Source: Actinomycetes bacterium (lineage in GTDB: Bacteria > Actinomycetota > Acidimicrobiia > Acidimicrobiales > RAAP-2). From it: a DNA stretch of 39,100 nt. The number at the start of each line of letters is the position of its first letter. Position 1 is the first letter of the stretch. The notes below the pieces were generated by a model. That model saw only the letters and a program-made list of their open reading frames with translations. It was not told the origin of the DNA and did no database searches. The stretch spans positions 1 to 39,100 of the forward strand of contig JAKADK010000017.1 in NCBI GenBank assembly GCA_021820665.1, in the 5' to 3' direction. The translations under genes were made by a program, and so were the position numbers. Shown here piece by piece: positions 1-7,986 of this stretch.

Positions 1-450
1 GTCCCCGAAGGAGAAGACCCCCCCGTCGGAGGCCACCTCCCAGTAGCCACCGCCCCCGGGGACCGCAGCGATCCCCACCACCGGCGCGTTCAGCCGGACC
101 CCGCCCATCGACCCGTAGAACCGGGCGCCGAAGGAGAACACGCCGCCCGACGACGAGGCGATCCAGTACCCCCCGGGCGCGGTCGCCATCCCGACCAGCG
201 GCGAGCCGGACAGCGCTGGTGCCGGCCCGGTGCTGGACGCCAGGGCCACCGGCGGCGCGCCGGAGACACCGGCGGCGCGGGCGGGAGCGGGCACACCGGG
301 AGCGGGCACACCGGCGGAGGAGACAACGACCGCCCCGAGCATGACGAGGACCGCCACGGCCGAGGCCGCACCGAGAGCGTGCCGTCCACGCCACAGTCTC
401 GTGGTCGACGGACGGCCCCGTTGCGGCGCGGCGGTACGGCGAGTGGGCAC
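1..450 (-). CDS. Secreted repeat protein, N-terminal part (cut by window edge)
   Basis: Only the first 150 codons are present; the reading frame is still open at base 1. The N-terminus is Arg-rich, followed by a hydrophobic core ([17 protein letters not shown], about residues 31-47) and small residues, which fits a Sec signal peptide with a long n-region. After a Pro/Ala-rich linker come two units of a repeat recognisable as GYW-(I/E)-(V)AS..GGVFSFG followed by FYGSMGG..LN.PVVGIA. This repeat is known from many extracellular proteins of Acidimicrobiia and relatives and is usually taken as a beta-propeller-like or beta-rich surface module. The GTG at 450 is the only reasonable in-frame start before the signal peptide, and no good Shine-Dalgarno sequence precedes it. 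The gene is divergent from the MarR gene. Its ligand or enzymatic partner cannot be told from this part. Confidence 0.75.
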   Translation of the reverse strand, partial: MPTRRTAAPQRGRPSTTRLWRGRHALGAASAVAVLVMLGAVVVSSAGVPAPGVPAPARAAGVSGAPPVALASSTGPAPALSGSPLVGMATAPGGYWIASSSGGVFSFGARFYGSMGGVRLNAPVVGIAAVPGGGGYWEVASDGGVFSFGD

Positions 451-601
451 GGACCGCGAAGCTAGCCCGTCGGGGCTCCGGGACGAACATCGAGCGGTCG
501 CCCGCCGAAGCCGGGCGCGGTCACCTGGAGGTGCGTACCGGCTCCCGCCCCTTCCGGCTCGGGAACGTCCTGCTCCTGCCCGCGGCCATCCCGTCGAGAT
601 G

Positions 602-619
602 TATACTTCATGACATGAA
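602..619 (+). promoter_or_regulatory. -10 element and palindrome over the marR start codon
   Basis: TATACT at 602-607 is a near-consensus -10 hexamer. It lies seven bases before the ATG at 615, so transcription would begin at or next to the start codon and the mRNA would be leaderless. No -35 match is visible. Directly after it, 607-619 reads TTCATG-A-CATGAA, a perfect 13-bp palindrome that covers the start codon. MarR proteins bind short palindromes and often autorepress, so this is a good candidate autoregulatory operator; that role is inferred. Confidence 0.5.
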
Positions 620-1313
620 CAGCCCGGCACAAGAAATACCCCCCGGGGGGAGGGGCGGTCGGGTCGGGCGCCAGGGCGCCCCCCGCCGGGCGGCTCTGAC
701 CGCCCGGGTGATCGAGCTGATGCTCCCCATGCGCCGGATGTTCGAGGTGCAGCCCGACGACGAGCAGCGGGCGAAGTGGCGGTCGTTGACCATCCATCAG
801 CTGGAGGCCCTGGTGGTCCTGGACCGGGGCAGCGTCACGATGCGTGCGCTCTGCGATCACCTCGACATCAGCGAGAGCGCGGGCACGGCCCTCGTCGATC
901 GGCTGGTGGCCCGGGGGATGGTGGAGCGCCATACGGACCCCGCCGACCGCCGGCTGGTGCGGGTCGCTTTGAGTGACGAGGCCCGTGCCATGACCGAGCA
1001 GTACCGGGCGCTCAAGCGAGATCGGGCGGCCGAGGCCTTGTCGGTGCTCAGCTCGGAGGACCTGGCCACGCTGGTCCGGATCTGTGAGGCGATCACGGCC
1101 CCGTCCCTCGTGCCGGACCGCCCCCACGCGACCGACCGGACGCCCCGAGCGCCGACCCAGCCGATGGCGGACCGCCCGGCCTCGGGTGAGACACCGCACG
1201 CGCAACAGACGAGCGAGCCAGGACACCGCCGTTTGGAACCTCGCCTCCCGGCGCACCGCCGTTCGGAGGACCACGGAAGATCGAAAGACCGCAGAAGAGA
1301 GGAGCGCTCATGA
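615..1313 (+). CDS. MarR-family transcriptional regulator
   Basis: This is a 232-residue winged-helix regulator. The core lies at about residues 28-160: a dimerisation helix ([13 protein letters not shown]), the helix-turn-helix ([12 protein letters not shown] ... [28 protein letters not shown]) and the wing with the family hallmark [13 protein letters not shown] at about 108-123. The tail from about 165 is Pro/Arg-rich and looks disordered, making the protein longer than a typical 140-160 residue MarR. The ATG at 615 was chosen because it follows a -10 element at leaderless distance; an upstream in-frame GTG at 531 would precede the promoter. The stop overlaps the next gene by four bases (ATGA), so regulator and exporter are translationally coupled. 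MarR genes coupled to MFS exporters usually repress them and respond to the exported compound; that is inference here. Confidence 0.88.
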   Translation: MNSPAQEIPPGGRGGRVGRQGAPRRAALTARVIELMLPMRRMFEVQPDDEQRAKWRSLTIHQLEALVVLDRGSVTMRALCDHLDISESAGTALVDRLVARGMVERHTDPADRRLVRVALSDEARAMTEQYRALKRDRAAEALSVLSSEDLATLVRICEAITAPSLVPDRPHATDRTPRAPTQPMADRPASGETPHAQQTSEPGHRRLEPRLPAHRRSEDHGRSKDRRREERS

Positions 1314-3193
1314 GCCGCGCCCGCCGGAGCCAGCCGCAAGGGACGGGGGCCCACGAGGCCGTGGCCGGGAACTACAAGTGGATCGCGCTGTCCAACACCA
1401 CGCTTGGCGTTCTGTTGGTCTCGATCAACGAGTCGATCCTCATCATCGCCCTTCCGGCGATCTTCCGGGGGATCAAGCTCAACCCCCTCGTGCCGTCCAA
1501 CTCGTTCTACCTGCTGTGGATCCTCCTCGGCTTCATGTTGGTGACCGCTGTCCTGGTGGTGACCCTGGGGCGCATCGGGGACATCTACGGACGGGTCCGG
1601 ATGTACAACCTGGGCTTCGCCATCTTCACCGTCTTCTCGATCCTCCTTTCGGTCAATTGGCTGCACGGGGCGCCGGCCGGTGCGTTCATCATCGGGATGC
1701 GTCTCGGGCAGGGAGTGGGCGGGTCGTTCCTGTTCGCCAACTCGTCGGCCATCCTGACCGACGCCTTTCCCGAGGACCAGCGGGGCATGGCCCTCGGCAT
1801 CAACAACGTCGCCGGTATCGCCGGTGCGTTCATCGGGCTGGTGGTGGGTGGCCTCCTGGCGCCGATCGACTGGCGCCTGGTGTTCATCGTCTCCGCACCG
1901 GTCGGCCTGTTCGGTACCGTCTGGGCCTACCTGAAGCTCCGCGACAACGGGGTGCGCTCACCGGCCCGCATCGACTGGTGGGGGAACCTGTTCTTCGCCG
2001 TGGGCCTCACCCTGGTGCTCGTCGGGATCACCTACGGGATCGAGCCCTACGGGAGCCATGCCATGGGCTGGGGTAGCCCGAAGGTCATCGCCGAGCTGGC
2101 CGGCGGCGTGGCGCTGCTCGTCGTGTTCGGCGTGGTGGAGTCCAAGGTCGCCTACCCGATGTTCCGGCTCAGCCTCTTCAAGATCCGAGCGTTCCTGGCC
2201 GGCAACGTGGCCTCGCTGCTGGCGGCGATCGGGCGCGGCGGCCTGATGTTCCTGTTCGTCATGTGGCTCCAGGGCATCTGGTTGCCGCTCCACGGCTACA
2301 CCTTCTCCCAGACGCCGCTGTGGGCGGGGATCTACATGCTGCCCATGACGGCGGGCTTCCTCGTCGCCGGGCCGATCTCCGGTGTCCTCTCCGACCGCTA
2401 CGGGGCGCGGCCGTTCGCCACGACCGGTATGGCGATCGCCGCCCTGACGTTCATCGGCTTCGACTTCCTCCCGATCGACTTCTCCTACCTCCCCTTCGCC
2501 CTGCTGATGCTGACCAACGGGCTGGCCATGGGGCTCTTCGCCTCCCCGAACCGGGCGGCGGTGATGAACAGCCTCCCGCCCGACCAGCGTGGCGCGGGGG
2601 CGGGGATGTCCGGGGTGTTCCAGAACGCCGCCATGGTGCTCTCGATGGGGATCTTCTTCACCCTGATGATCTCGGGGATCGCCGGCGTGCTCCCCCACAC
2701 CCTCTACCACGGGCTCGTCGTCCAGCACGTGCCGGCGGTCGACGCCTCACGGGTGTCGCACCTTCCCCCGATCACCAGCCTGTTCGCCTCGCTGCTCGGG
2801 TACAACCCGATGAAGGAGCTCCTCGGCGCCGGCGTGCTCGCTCACCTGCCCGCCCACTCGGCGGCGGTGTTGAGCGGGCGGAAGTTCTTCCCCGGACTGC
2901 TGACGACGCCGTTCGCCGACGGGCTCAACATCGCCTTCACCTTCGGCGCGATCGCGTGTGCTCTCGCCGCCGTGGCATCCCTGCTCCGGGGCGGGAAGTA
3001 CGTCCACGGCGCGGCCGAGCCCGAAGGGCCCAGCCCGGTCTCGGGACCCCTCCGGACGGAGGAGCCCGTGGCGGCGGGGACGGCGGGCCGTCCGGAGGGG
3101 GTCGGTGAGCCCGCACTCCGGCTCTCTCCCGCCCACCTGAGCCCCGGTGGTGCCAGTGGTGTCGCCGGCGCCGCCGGTGGGGGCGCTGCCTAG
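1310..3193 (+). CDS. MFS drug/metabolite exporter, DHA2 (14-TM) type
   Basis: The 627-residue product has about 14 hydrophobic segments and the size of the EmrB/QacA (DHA2) branch of the major facilitator superfamily, which exports drugs or metabolites by proton antiport. TM1 carries NESILIIALPAI, the family's D1-like motif with Asn-Glu where Asp is usual. Motif A, GRIGDIYGRVR, is at residues 87-97, and a second copy (GVLSDRYGARP) is in the second half. A Gln/Arg signature, RLGQGVGGSFLFANSSAIL, resembles motif B/C. The last 70 residues are Pro/Gly/Glu-rich and probably cytoplasmic. The start ATG follows GAGAGGAG and overlaps the marR stop by four bases. Substrate is unknown; regulation by the upstream MarR is likely. 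Confidence 0.88.
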   Translation: MSRARRSQPQGTGAHEAVAGNYKWIALSNTTLGVLLVSINESILIIALPAIFRGIKLNPLVPSNSFYLLWILLGFMLVTAVLVVTLGRIGDIYGRVRMYNLGFAIFTVFSILLSVNWLHGAPAGAFIIGMRLGQGVGGSFLFANSSAILTDAFPEDQRGMALGINNVAGIAGAFIGLVVGGLLAPIDWRLVFIVSAPVGLFGTVWAYLKLRDNGVRSPARIDWWGNLFFAVGLTLVLVGITYGIEPYGSHAMGWGSPKVIAELAGGVALLVVFGVVESKVAYPMFRLSLFKIRAFLAGNVASLLAAIGRGGLMFLFVMWLQGIWLPLHGYTFSQTPLWAGIYMLPMTAGFLVAGPISGVLSDRYGARPFATTGMAIAALTFIGFDFLPIDFSYLPFALLMLTNGLAMGLFASPNRAAVMNSLPPDQRGAGAGMSGVFQNAAMVLSMGIFFTLMISGIAGVLPHTLYHGLVVQHVPAVDASRVSHLPPITSLFASLLGYNPMKELLGAGVLAHLPAHSAAVLSGRKFFPGLLTTPFADGLNIAFTFGAIACALAAVASLLRGGKYVHGAAEPEGPSPVSGPLRTEEPVAAGTAGRPEGVGEPALRLSPAHLSPGGASGVAGAAGGGAA

Positions 3194-3207
3194 AAACGCA
3201 GGCGAAG

Positions 3208-3243
3208 CGCCCCCGTCGGGCCGAGAGAGCGCCGGCGGGGGCG
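3208..3243 (+). terminator. GC-rich hairpin after the MFS gene
   Basis: Fifteen bases after the MFS stop codon, the arms at 3208-3219 and 3232-3243 pair over 12 bp with one G-U pair, around a 12-base loop. No T-tract follows, which is common for terminators in high-GC actinomycetes. It separates the marR-MFS pair from the next gene and argues that the next gene starts downstream at 3381 with its own promoter. Confidence 0.5.
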
Positions 3244-3380
3244 TCCGCCACTGCGCTGCTCGCCCGTCGCCCGGCCGGGTCGGTGTGCCGGCTCCCGGCG
3301 TCAGGGCCCCCGGGCGTCGTGGTGGCCGGCTCCCGGGTGTCTCACCGGGGCCGACCGTATCTGCCAGACTCTCGGTCGCG

Positions 3381-4727
3381 ATGGCGATCGGCGCGGAGCA
3401 GACAGCCAGTGAAGGCGTCACGCCGGCCTCCTGGTTCCGTCGCCTTGCCGGCGTCGCGGCCCGACCGGCGCTCGACCGGCCGGTCGTGCCCGGGATCGTG
3501 GCGGCGGTGGTCGGCACCGTCTTCGTCCTCGCCCGGTTGGCGGTGGCCGGCCACGGGAAGATCGCCACGTTCGTCGTCGCCGGGACCATGTACGCGAACC
3601 CGGCCAAGGTGCCGGCCGGGCTGCCGGTGCGGCCGGGAGGCGGGTACGACGGGCAGTTCTACTACCGCATGGCCCTCGACCCGCTCGACCTGGCGCGCAC
3701 GGCCTTCGGCATCCGGCTCGACGCCATCAGCCGACTGGGACGGATCGGGTACCCGGCCATCTCGTGGCTCCTCGCCTTCGGGCACGCCTCGTTCGTCCCC
3801 TCTTCGCTCGTCGTGGTCAACGTGCTGGCCCTCGCGCTCCTGGGCGTCGCCGGTGGTGCCCTCGTCCGGGGGAGCGGGCACCACGCACTGGCCGGCCTCA
3901 TCTTCCCTGCCTACTGGGGCTACCTGTGGACCATGTCGCGTGACCTGACCGAGCTCGTCACGGCCGCCTTCCTCGTCGGCGGTGTGGTGGCCCTCCGCCG
4001 GGGGAGCGTGCTGTGGGCGACGGTCCTGCTCACGGGGGCCGTGCTGTCGAAGGAGACGGCGGTCGTCTTCGTGGCGGTCTACGGGCTCTCCCGCCTCCAG
4101 TCGATGGTGCGCCGGCACGACCGGCTCCCGCCCGGTCGCGCCGACGCGGTGTGGATCGTCCCCGGTGTGGCCTACGTGGCCTGGCAGTCGGTCGCCGTGG
4201 GTGCCTCTGGGAAGTTCCCGCTCATTTCCAGTTCCGGCCACAACCTCACCCTGCCCTTCACCGGGTTCGTCCCCGCCCTCGGGCACTACGTCGCCCGGCT
4301 CCCGAGCACGGCGTCGTTGTTGTGGTGCGGCGAGCTGGCGGTGCTGGTCATCGTGACCGTGGCGACAGCGGTCACCGTCGGCCGGGGCCTGGTGCCCCGC
4401 TACGAGCTGTGGGCGTGGTGTGCGTTCATCCTGGAGCTGGCCGTGGCGGCGCGGGGGATCTGGTTCGGTGATGTCGGCTTCCGGAGCTTCGACGACCTCT
4501 ACCTGTTCGGGTGGATCCTGATGTTCCCACCCCTTGCCCCCGTGGGGGCGGCGGCAACAGGGTCAGCGGTTGCGGGCGTCCCGGCCGGCTCCCCCGGCCG
4601 CGATCAAGACCCCATGGCGGAGCCCGGGCCCGCCCGCCCCCGTGGCCTGGACTGGCGGCGACCGGTGGCTGCCATCGTGGCCTGCACGTGGCTGGTGGTG
4701 GCCGTGGAGCTGGTGAAGTTCATCTGA
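3381..4727 (+). CDS. Polytopic membrane protein, probable cell-surface glycopolymer formation (GT-C-like)
   Basis: The product (448 residues from ATG 3381) has about ten hydrophobic segments. The first extracytoplasmic loop carries GGYDGQFYYRMALDP (about residues 87-101), followed by R.GYP..SWLLAFG. This YDGQFYY signature marks a family annotated as cell-surface glycopolymer formation proteins and resembles the polyprenyl-phosphate-sugar transferase (GT-C) layout with catalytic Asp in the first periplasmic loop. A second conserved patch is SRDLTE (about 190) and SKETA (about 220). The last 40 residues contain one more TM helix after a Pro-rich loop. The frame is open upstream to 3147, but that would overlap the MFS gene and its terminator, so the ATG at 3381 is preferred; no clear Shine-Dalgarno is present. 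Substrate and acceptor are unknown. The 187-base gap before it holds only the hairpin described. Confidence 0.7.
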   Translation: MAIGAEQTASEGVTPASWFRRLAGVAARPALDRPVVPGIVAAVVGTVFVLARLAVAGHGKIATFVVAGTMYANPAKVPAGLPVRPGGGYDGQFYYRMALDPLDLARTAFGIRLDAISRLGRIGYPAISWLLAFGHASFVPSSLVVVNVLALALLGVAGGALVRGSGHHALAGLIFPAYWGYLWTMSRDLTELVTAAFLVGGVVALRRGSVLWATVLLTGAVLSKETAVVFVAVYGLSRLQSMVRRHDRLPPGRADAVWIVPGVAYVAWQSVAVGASGKFPLISSSGHNLTLPFTGFVPALGHYVARLPSTASLLWCGELAVLVIVTVATAVTVGRGLVPRYELWAWCAFILELAVAARGIWFGDVGFRSFDDLYLFGWILMFPPLAPVGAAATGSAVAGVPAGSPGRDQDPMAEPGPARPRGLDWRRPVAAIVACTWLVVAVELVKFI

Positions 4728-4791
4728 CGTCCCCAAGGTGATGCTTCCCGCCCCGAGCCGAGGCCATCATCCGCCGCGGCGACTCCCGCCA

Positions 4792-4821
4792 GGGTGGGGA
4801 GGGGGTGGGGAGGGGGTGGGG
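4792..4821 (+). repeat. Uninterrupted G-run tract with G-quadruplex potential
   Basis: Six runs of 3-5 G on the plus strand are separated by single bases (T, A, T, A, T), forming about 2.7 copies of an 11-bp unit. One-base loops give parallel G-quadruplexes of very high predicted stability. The tract lies in the 220-base gap between the glycopolymer gene and the importer operon, about 125 bases before the operon's first start codon. A structural or regulatory role is inference; it could also be simple replication slippage. Confidence 0.6.
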
Positions 4822-4868
4822 ACGCCTGGGACTCCGTGTAAACGGGGGATGAATGCTATCGCGAGATC

Positions 4869-4932
4869 TTGCTGGCCGGCGTCGGCCGCGGTACCATCAC
4901 CAGATGGATAGCCGTTTCCGGTCAGTGGAAAC
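4869..4932 (+). promoter_or_regulatory. Candidate promoter and IclR-like operator of the pyrimidine cluster
   Basis: TTGCTG (4869-4874) and TACCAT (4892-4897) are separated by 17 bases and form a plausible though weak sigma-A-type promoter. Just downstream, GTTTCC (4914-4919) and GGAAAC (4927-4932) form a perfect inverted repeat with a 7-base spacer, 15 bases before the start codon of the first importer gene. IclR-family regulators commonly bind palindromes built from TTTCC/GGAAA half-sites, and an IclR gene lies in this operon, so this is a reasonable operator. The promoter part is the weaker claim. Confidence 0.4.
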
Positions 4933-4947
4933 CTATGGGCCGCCGCG

Positions 4948-5790
4948 ATGGTGTCACCAATAGTGGAAGCTCCGGCACCCACAGTGAGCTCGACGCCCGG
5001 CCTGCTGCCGCCGTCGCGGTCCCAGGTGTCGGTGCGTGGCGTCGGTAAGCGCTTCGCTGCCCGTAAAGGCGCTGCGGTGGTCGCACTCGAGCAGGTGAGC
5101 CTCGACATCCTCCCCGGAGCGTTCGTCTCGGTCGTGGGCCCGAGCGGTTGCGGAAAGAGCACGCTGCTCTTGGCCATTGCCGGTCTCGAACGTCCGACGT
5201 CGGGTTCGATCGTGGTGGAGGGCGAAGAGGTCAAAGGGCCGTTTCCACGCATGGGCATCGCGTTCCAGCGCGACAGCCTCCTCGAGTGGCGCACGGTGCT
5301 GGACAACGTTCTCCTACAGGCGGATCTGCGTGGGCGCTCCCGCAGTGGCTACATCGAGCGTGGCCGGGCCCTGTTGCAGATGGTCGGCTTGGAAGCCTTT
5401 GCGTCGCACTACCCGCATGAGCTCTCTGGCGGCATGCGCCAGCGAGTGGCCCTGTGCCGTGCGTTGCTGCACGAGCCCACCCTTCTCCTGCTCGACGAGC
5501 CGTTCGGGGCCGTCGACGCGCTGACCCGTGAGCAGCTCAACGTCGACGTCAGCGGCATCTGTGAGGTGTCGAACGTGACGACGATGCTGGTCACTCACGA
5601 CATCAACGAGGCGGTCTTCATGGCAGACGCCGTGGTGGTCATGACGAGCAGGCCCGGCACAGTGGCTGGCATCGTCGAGGTCGACGCACCGAAGCCCCGG
5701 ACGCATGGGTTTCGGAGCGATCCAGCCTTCCTTCGAGCGGCAACCGCCGTCCGTGAGCTGCTCGAAGCCACCGGTGGGTTTCGCCGATGA
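4948..5790 (+). CDS. ABC transporter ATPase, nitrate/sulfonate/pyrimidine-precursor class
   Basis: This 280-residue protein is a complete nucleotide-binding subunit: Walker A GPSGCGKST at 64-72, Q-loop Gln107 (AFQRDSLLEWRTV), signature LSGGMRQRV from 159, Walker B LLLLDEPFGAVD from 179 and H-loop His217 (LVTHD). The sequence is closest in style to the SsuB/TauB/ThiZ family, whose FQ...LLPW/LEW patch after the Q-loop it shares. Importers of this class carry taurine, sulfonates, nitrate, HMP or other small aromatic or heterocyclic acids. Some 25 N-terminal residues before the ABC domain look disordered. It is the first gene of a ten-gene plus-strand cluster. The ATG lacks a good Shine-Dalgarno. 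With the permease and lipoprotein that follow it forms a complete importer, proposed here to bring in orotate or a related compound. Confidence 0.9.
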   Translation: MVSPIVEAPAPTVSSTPGLLPPSRSQVSVRGVGKRFAARKGAAVVALEQVSLDILPGAFVSVVGPSGCGKSTLLLAIAGLERPTSGSIVVEGEEVKGPFPRMGIAFQRDSLLEWRTVLDNVLLQADLRGRSRSGYIERGRALLQMVGLEAFASHYPHELSGGMRQRVALCRALLHEPTLLLLDEPFGAVDALTREQLNVDVSGICEVSNVTTMLVTHDINEAVFMADAVVVMTSRPGTVAGIVEVDAPKPRTHGFRSDPAFLRAATAVRELLEATGGFRR

Positions 5791-5846
5791 GCTCCGAGAG
5801 GTTCCCCCGATGAGCTGTCTGGCTACGGGCCCGACGGGGCGGCGAG

Positions 5847-6692
5847 ATGGCTGACGTACTGTCCCGGTCGACAGAGACGCCGAGCGGTCCCGATGAGCCT
5901 GTCGAGACGCCGACACGACTACGCCACGTGATCCAGCGTGGCTGGGTCGGCCAAGTCGGACTGGTGCTGGTGTCGGTGGTGGCCATCGTGGCCATCTGGG
6001 AGCTCGTCGTGGTCGTCTTCTCCATACCGAAGTTCACCCTGCCCGCCCCGGTATCAGTGGCGTCGACCCTGTTCCACTCGACAGGATCGATCAGCTCCGA
6101 CATCGCGGTGACGGTTGAGGAGACGATCGTCGGGTTTGCTGCGGCCATCGTTGTGGGGATACCGCTCGCGGTGGCGATCGCCAGCTCTCGGCTGGTGGAG
6201 CGCCTGGTCTATCCCATGCTCGTCACCAGTAATGCGGTGCCGAAGATCGCGCTGGCCCCTGTCTTTATCGCCTGGTTTGGACTTGGTTCGGTTCCCCGGG
6301 TGGTGATGGCGGCCATGTTGGCGTTGTTCCCCATCGTTATCAGCACCGTTGTCGGCTTGGTCGGCGTGGACCCTGCGCTGATCCTGCTCGGGCGAGCTGC
6401 GGATGCCGGGTCGTCACGTATTTTTCGCCTGATCCGCCTTCCCGCTGCCCTCCCGAGCATCCTGGGCGGCTTGAAGGTCGGAGTCACTCTGGCTTTGACG
6501 GGGGCAGTGGTTGGTGAGTTTGTCGGGGGCAACACCGGCCTCGGGTACGTGATCGAGCAGGCCCAAGGAAACCTCCGCATGTCACTAGCTTTTGCAGCGA
6601 TCGTCTTGTTGGCAGTGATCGGTGTGGTCCTCTTCTACCTCATCGATCTCCTGGAGCACCTATTTCTACACAACCGTCGGAAAGCGAGCTAG
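5847..6692 (+). CDS. ABC transporter permease, SsuC/TauC/ThiX class
   Basis: The 281-residue protein has a hydrophilic N-terminus of about 33 residues followed by six predicted membrane helices. The cytoplasmic EAA loop that docks on the ATPase is visible as GRAADAGSSRIFRLIRLPAALPSILGGLK (about 181-209), with the conserved G in its usual place. The segment NAVPKIALAPVFIAWFGLG is typical of the BPD_transp_1 permeases of nitrate/sulfonate/HMP importers. The ATG follows a GGCGAG sequence and lies 56 bases after the ATPase gene. Most likely it works as a homodimer with the flanking ATPase and binding protein. Base composition drops below that of the flanking genes towards its 3' end. Confidence 0.9.
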   Translation: MADVLSRSTETPSGPDEPVETPTRLRHVIQRGWVGQVGLVLVSVVAIVAIWELVVVVFSIPKFTLPAPVSVASTLFHSTGSISSDIAVTVEETIVGFAAAIVVGIPLAVAIASSRLVERLVYPMLVTSNAVPKIALAPVFIAWFGLGSVPRVVMAAMLALFPIVISTVVGLVGVDPALILLGRAADAGSSRIFRLIRLPAALPSILGGLKVGVTLALTGAVVGEFVGGNTGLGYVIEQAQGNLRMSLAFAAIVLLAVIGVVLFYLIDLLEHLFLHNRRKAS

Positions 6693-6763
6693 CCCCGATA
6701 CGCAGCGAATGAAGCGAGTACCGGCGGTGTCGGGGGATCTGGGTCTTGCCGTACCTGACGCCG

Positions 6764-6818
6764 CACAATCACTACACAATCACTACCGCTACACAATCAC
6801 TGACACTGCACAATCACT
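6764..6818 (+). repeat. Four direct copies of CACAATCACT before the binding-protein gene
   Basis: Perfect 10-base copies start at 6764, 6775, 6792 and 6809, so the spacing is 11, 17 and 17 bases. They fill the 159-base gap between permease and binding-protein genes, ending 33 bases before the latter's start codon. The same gap holds a weak stem (arms 6718-6725 and 6748-6754). The repeats are AT-richer than the surroundings. They may be binding sites for a protein acting on DNA or RNA, or a slippage product; nothing in the sequence decides this. Confidence 0.75.
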
Positions 6819-6851
6819 ACCTCGATAACACCCTGTCATGATAGGAGATCC

Positions 6852-7925
6852 ATGCGACTGATCAACCGAAAGCCCGTCATCTTTTCTGTAGCGCTTCTCG
6901 CCAGCGCAGTCATGTTGGCTGCATGCTCAAGCTCATCAAACTCAGGTTCGACATCAAGCACTGCGGCCGCACCAAAGACCCAGACATCGGTGACCTACTT
7001 GACCGACTATCTGGCGAACGGCGTCTACGCTCCACTGTTTTACGGCAAGAAGCTTGGATACTTTTCCAAAGAAGGGATCAACCTCTCAGTTGAGTATGGC
7101 AGCGGCTCAGTCACGACTGCGGAAGCACTCTCAAGCGGGAAAGCCACCATGGGAGATATCTATGGCGGGACACTGGCCGAGACCGACGAGCAGGGTGGTC
7201 AGCTCGAATCGGTTGGTTTCTTCCGGCCTGACGGCGGGTTCGCCTTCTTCTGCGCCCAGAACCTCCACGTCCACACGATCGCCCAGATGAAGGGGATGAG
7301 CGTCATCATCCCCCCCGGTACCGTCCAGGCCGAGCTCTACCCCGGGGCGCTCAAGGCCGGCGGGCTGTCGGTGAGCTCGATCAAGGTGCTGGCGGTCTCC
7401 GGGGCTATCGCCGGGGCGGACTACGCCGGGGGAACTGGTGACTGCATCGCCGAGACCACCAACGACGCGCCGGTGTTCGCAAGCCGACGACCCAGCACCA
7501 CCATCTTGTGGACGAGCGCCGGGTTTGATGCCCCTGGTTTCGCCTTCGTCGCCACCAAGTCGTTCATCGCAAGCCATTCCTCACTCGTGAAGGACTTCCT
7601 CACTGCCGCCTACGCGAGCATCGCCGCCAGTCTCGCTCATCCGGGCGCAGCCGCGGCGGCGTTTGCTGCAGCCAACCCGAACATCCCGGTGGCTTCGGTC
7701 GATGCGCAGTGGAAGGACTCCGAAAGCGTTTTCTGTACCGCCGAGATGACAAAGGCGAACGTCGACATCGGATACCAGATACCGTCGGTATGGTCCAGCG
7801 GTCTGCAGATCCTGCAGAAGTACCAGGGTCTGTCCTCTTCACTGTCTCCGACCTCGCTCTATACCAACGGGTTCTTCACCAAGGACCACGTGTCGACGAC
7901 CACCTGTGGCAGTGTCCACTCGTGA
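6852..7925 (+). CDS. ABC transporter substrate-binding lipoprotein, NMT1/ThiY-like
   Basis: The 357-residue protein begins with a type II signal peptide: positive n-region (MRLINRK), hydrophobic core and lipobox LAAC, with the lipidated Cys at residue 25, then a Ser-rich linker. The mature part follows the NMT1/SsuA/ThiY fold: TYLTDYLANGVYAPLFYGKKLGYF.KEGI..(about 48-77), GSGSVTTAEALSSGKATMGD, and the hinge-region MKGMSVIIPPGTVQAE. Related proteins bind small heterocycles or organic acids such as HMP, taurine or aromatic sulfonates. The ATG has AGGAG at 6843-6847. The first 350 bases are clearly poorer in GC than the flanking genes, a possible sign of transfer. Being between the importer permease and pyrD, its ligand is plausibly orotate, dihydroorotate or N-carbamoyl-aspartate; this is inference. 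Confidence 0.88.
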   Translation: MRLINRKPVIFSVALLASAVMLAACSSSSNSGSTSSTAAAPKTQTSVTYLTDYLANGVYAPLFYGKKLGYFSKEGINLSVEYGSGSVTTAEALSSGKATMGDIYGGTLAETDEQGGQLESVGFFRPDGGFAFFCAQNLHVHTIAQMKGMSVIIPPGTVQAELYPGALKAGGLSVSSIKVLAVSGAIAGADYAGGTGDCIAETTNDAPVFASRRPSTTILWTSAGFDAPGFAFVATKSFIASHSSLVKDFLTAAYASIAASLAHPGAAAAAFAAANPNIPVASVDAQWKDSESVFCTAEMTKANVDIGYQIPSVWSSGLQILQKYQGLSSSLSPTSLYTNGFFTKDHVSTTTCGSVHS

Positions 7926-7986
7926 CCGAACATAATGCCGGCTCCGTGGACAGACCAGTTTCCAGCTCTATGCACAAGCAGCAGGG

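Noticed and set aside
3147-3380. Longer N-terminus for the glycopolymer-type membrane protein
   Set aside because: It would overlap the MFS gene and its hairpin, and the extra residues are Pro/Arg/Gly-rich with no family resemblance.
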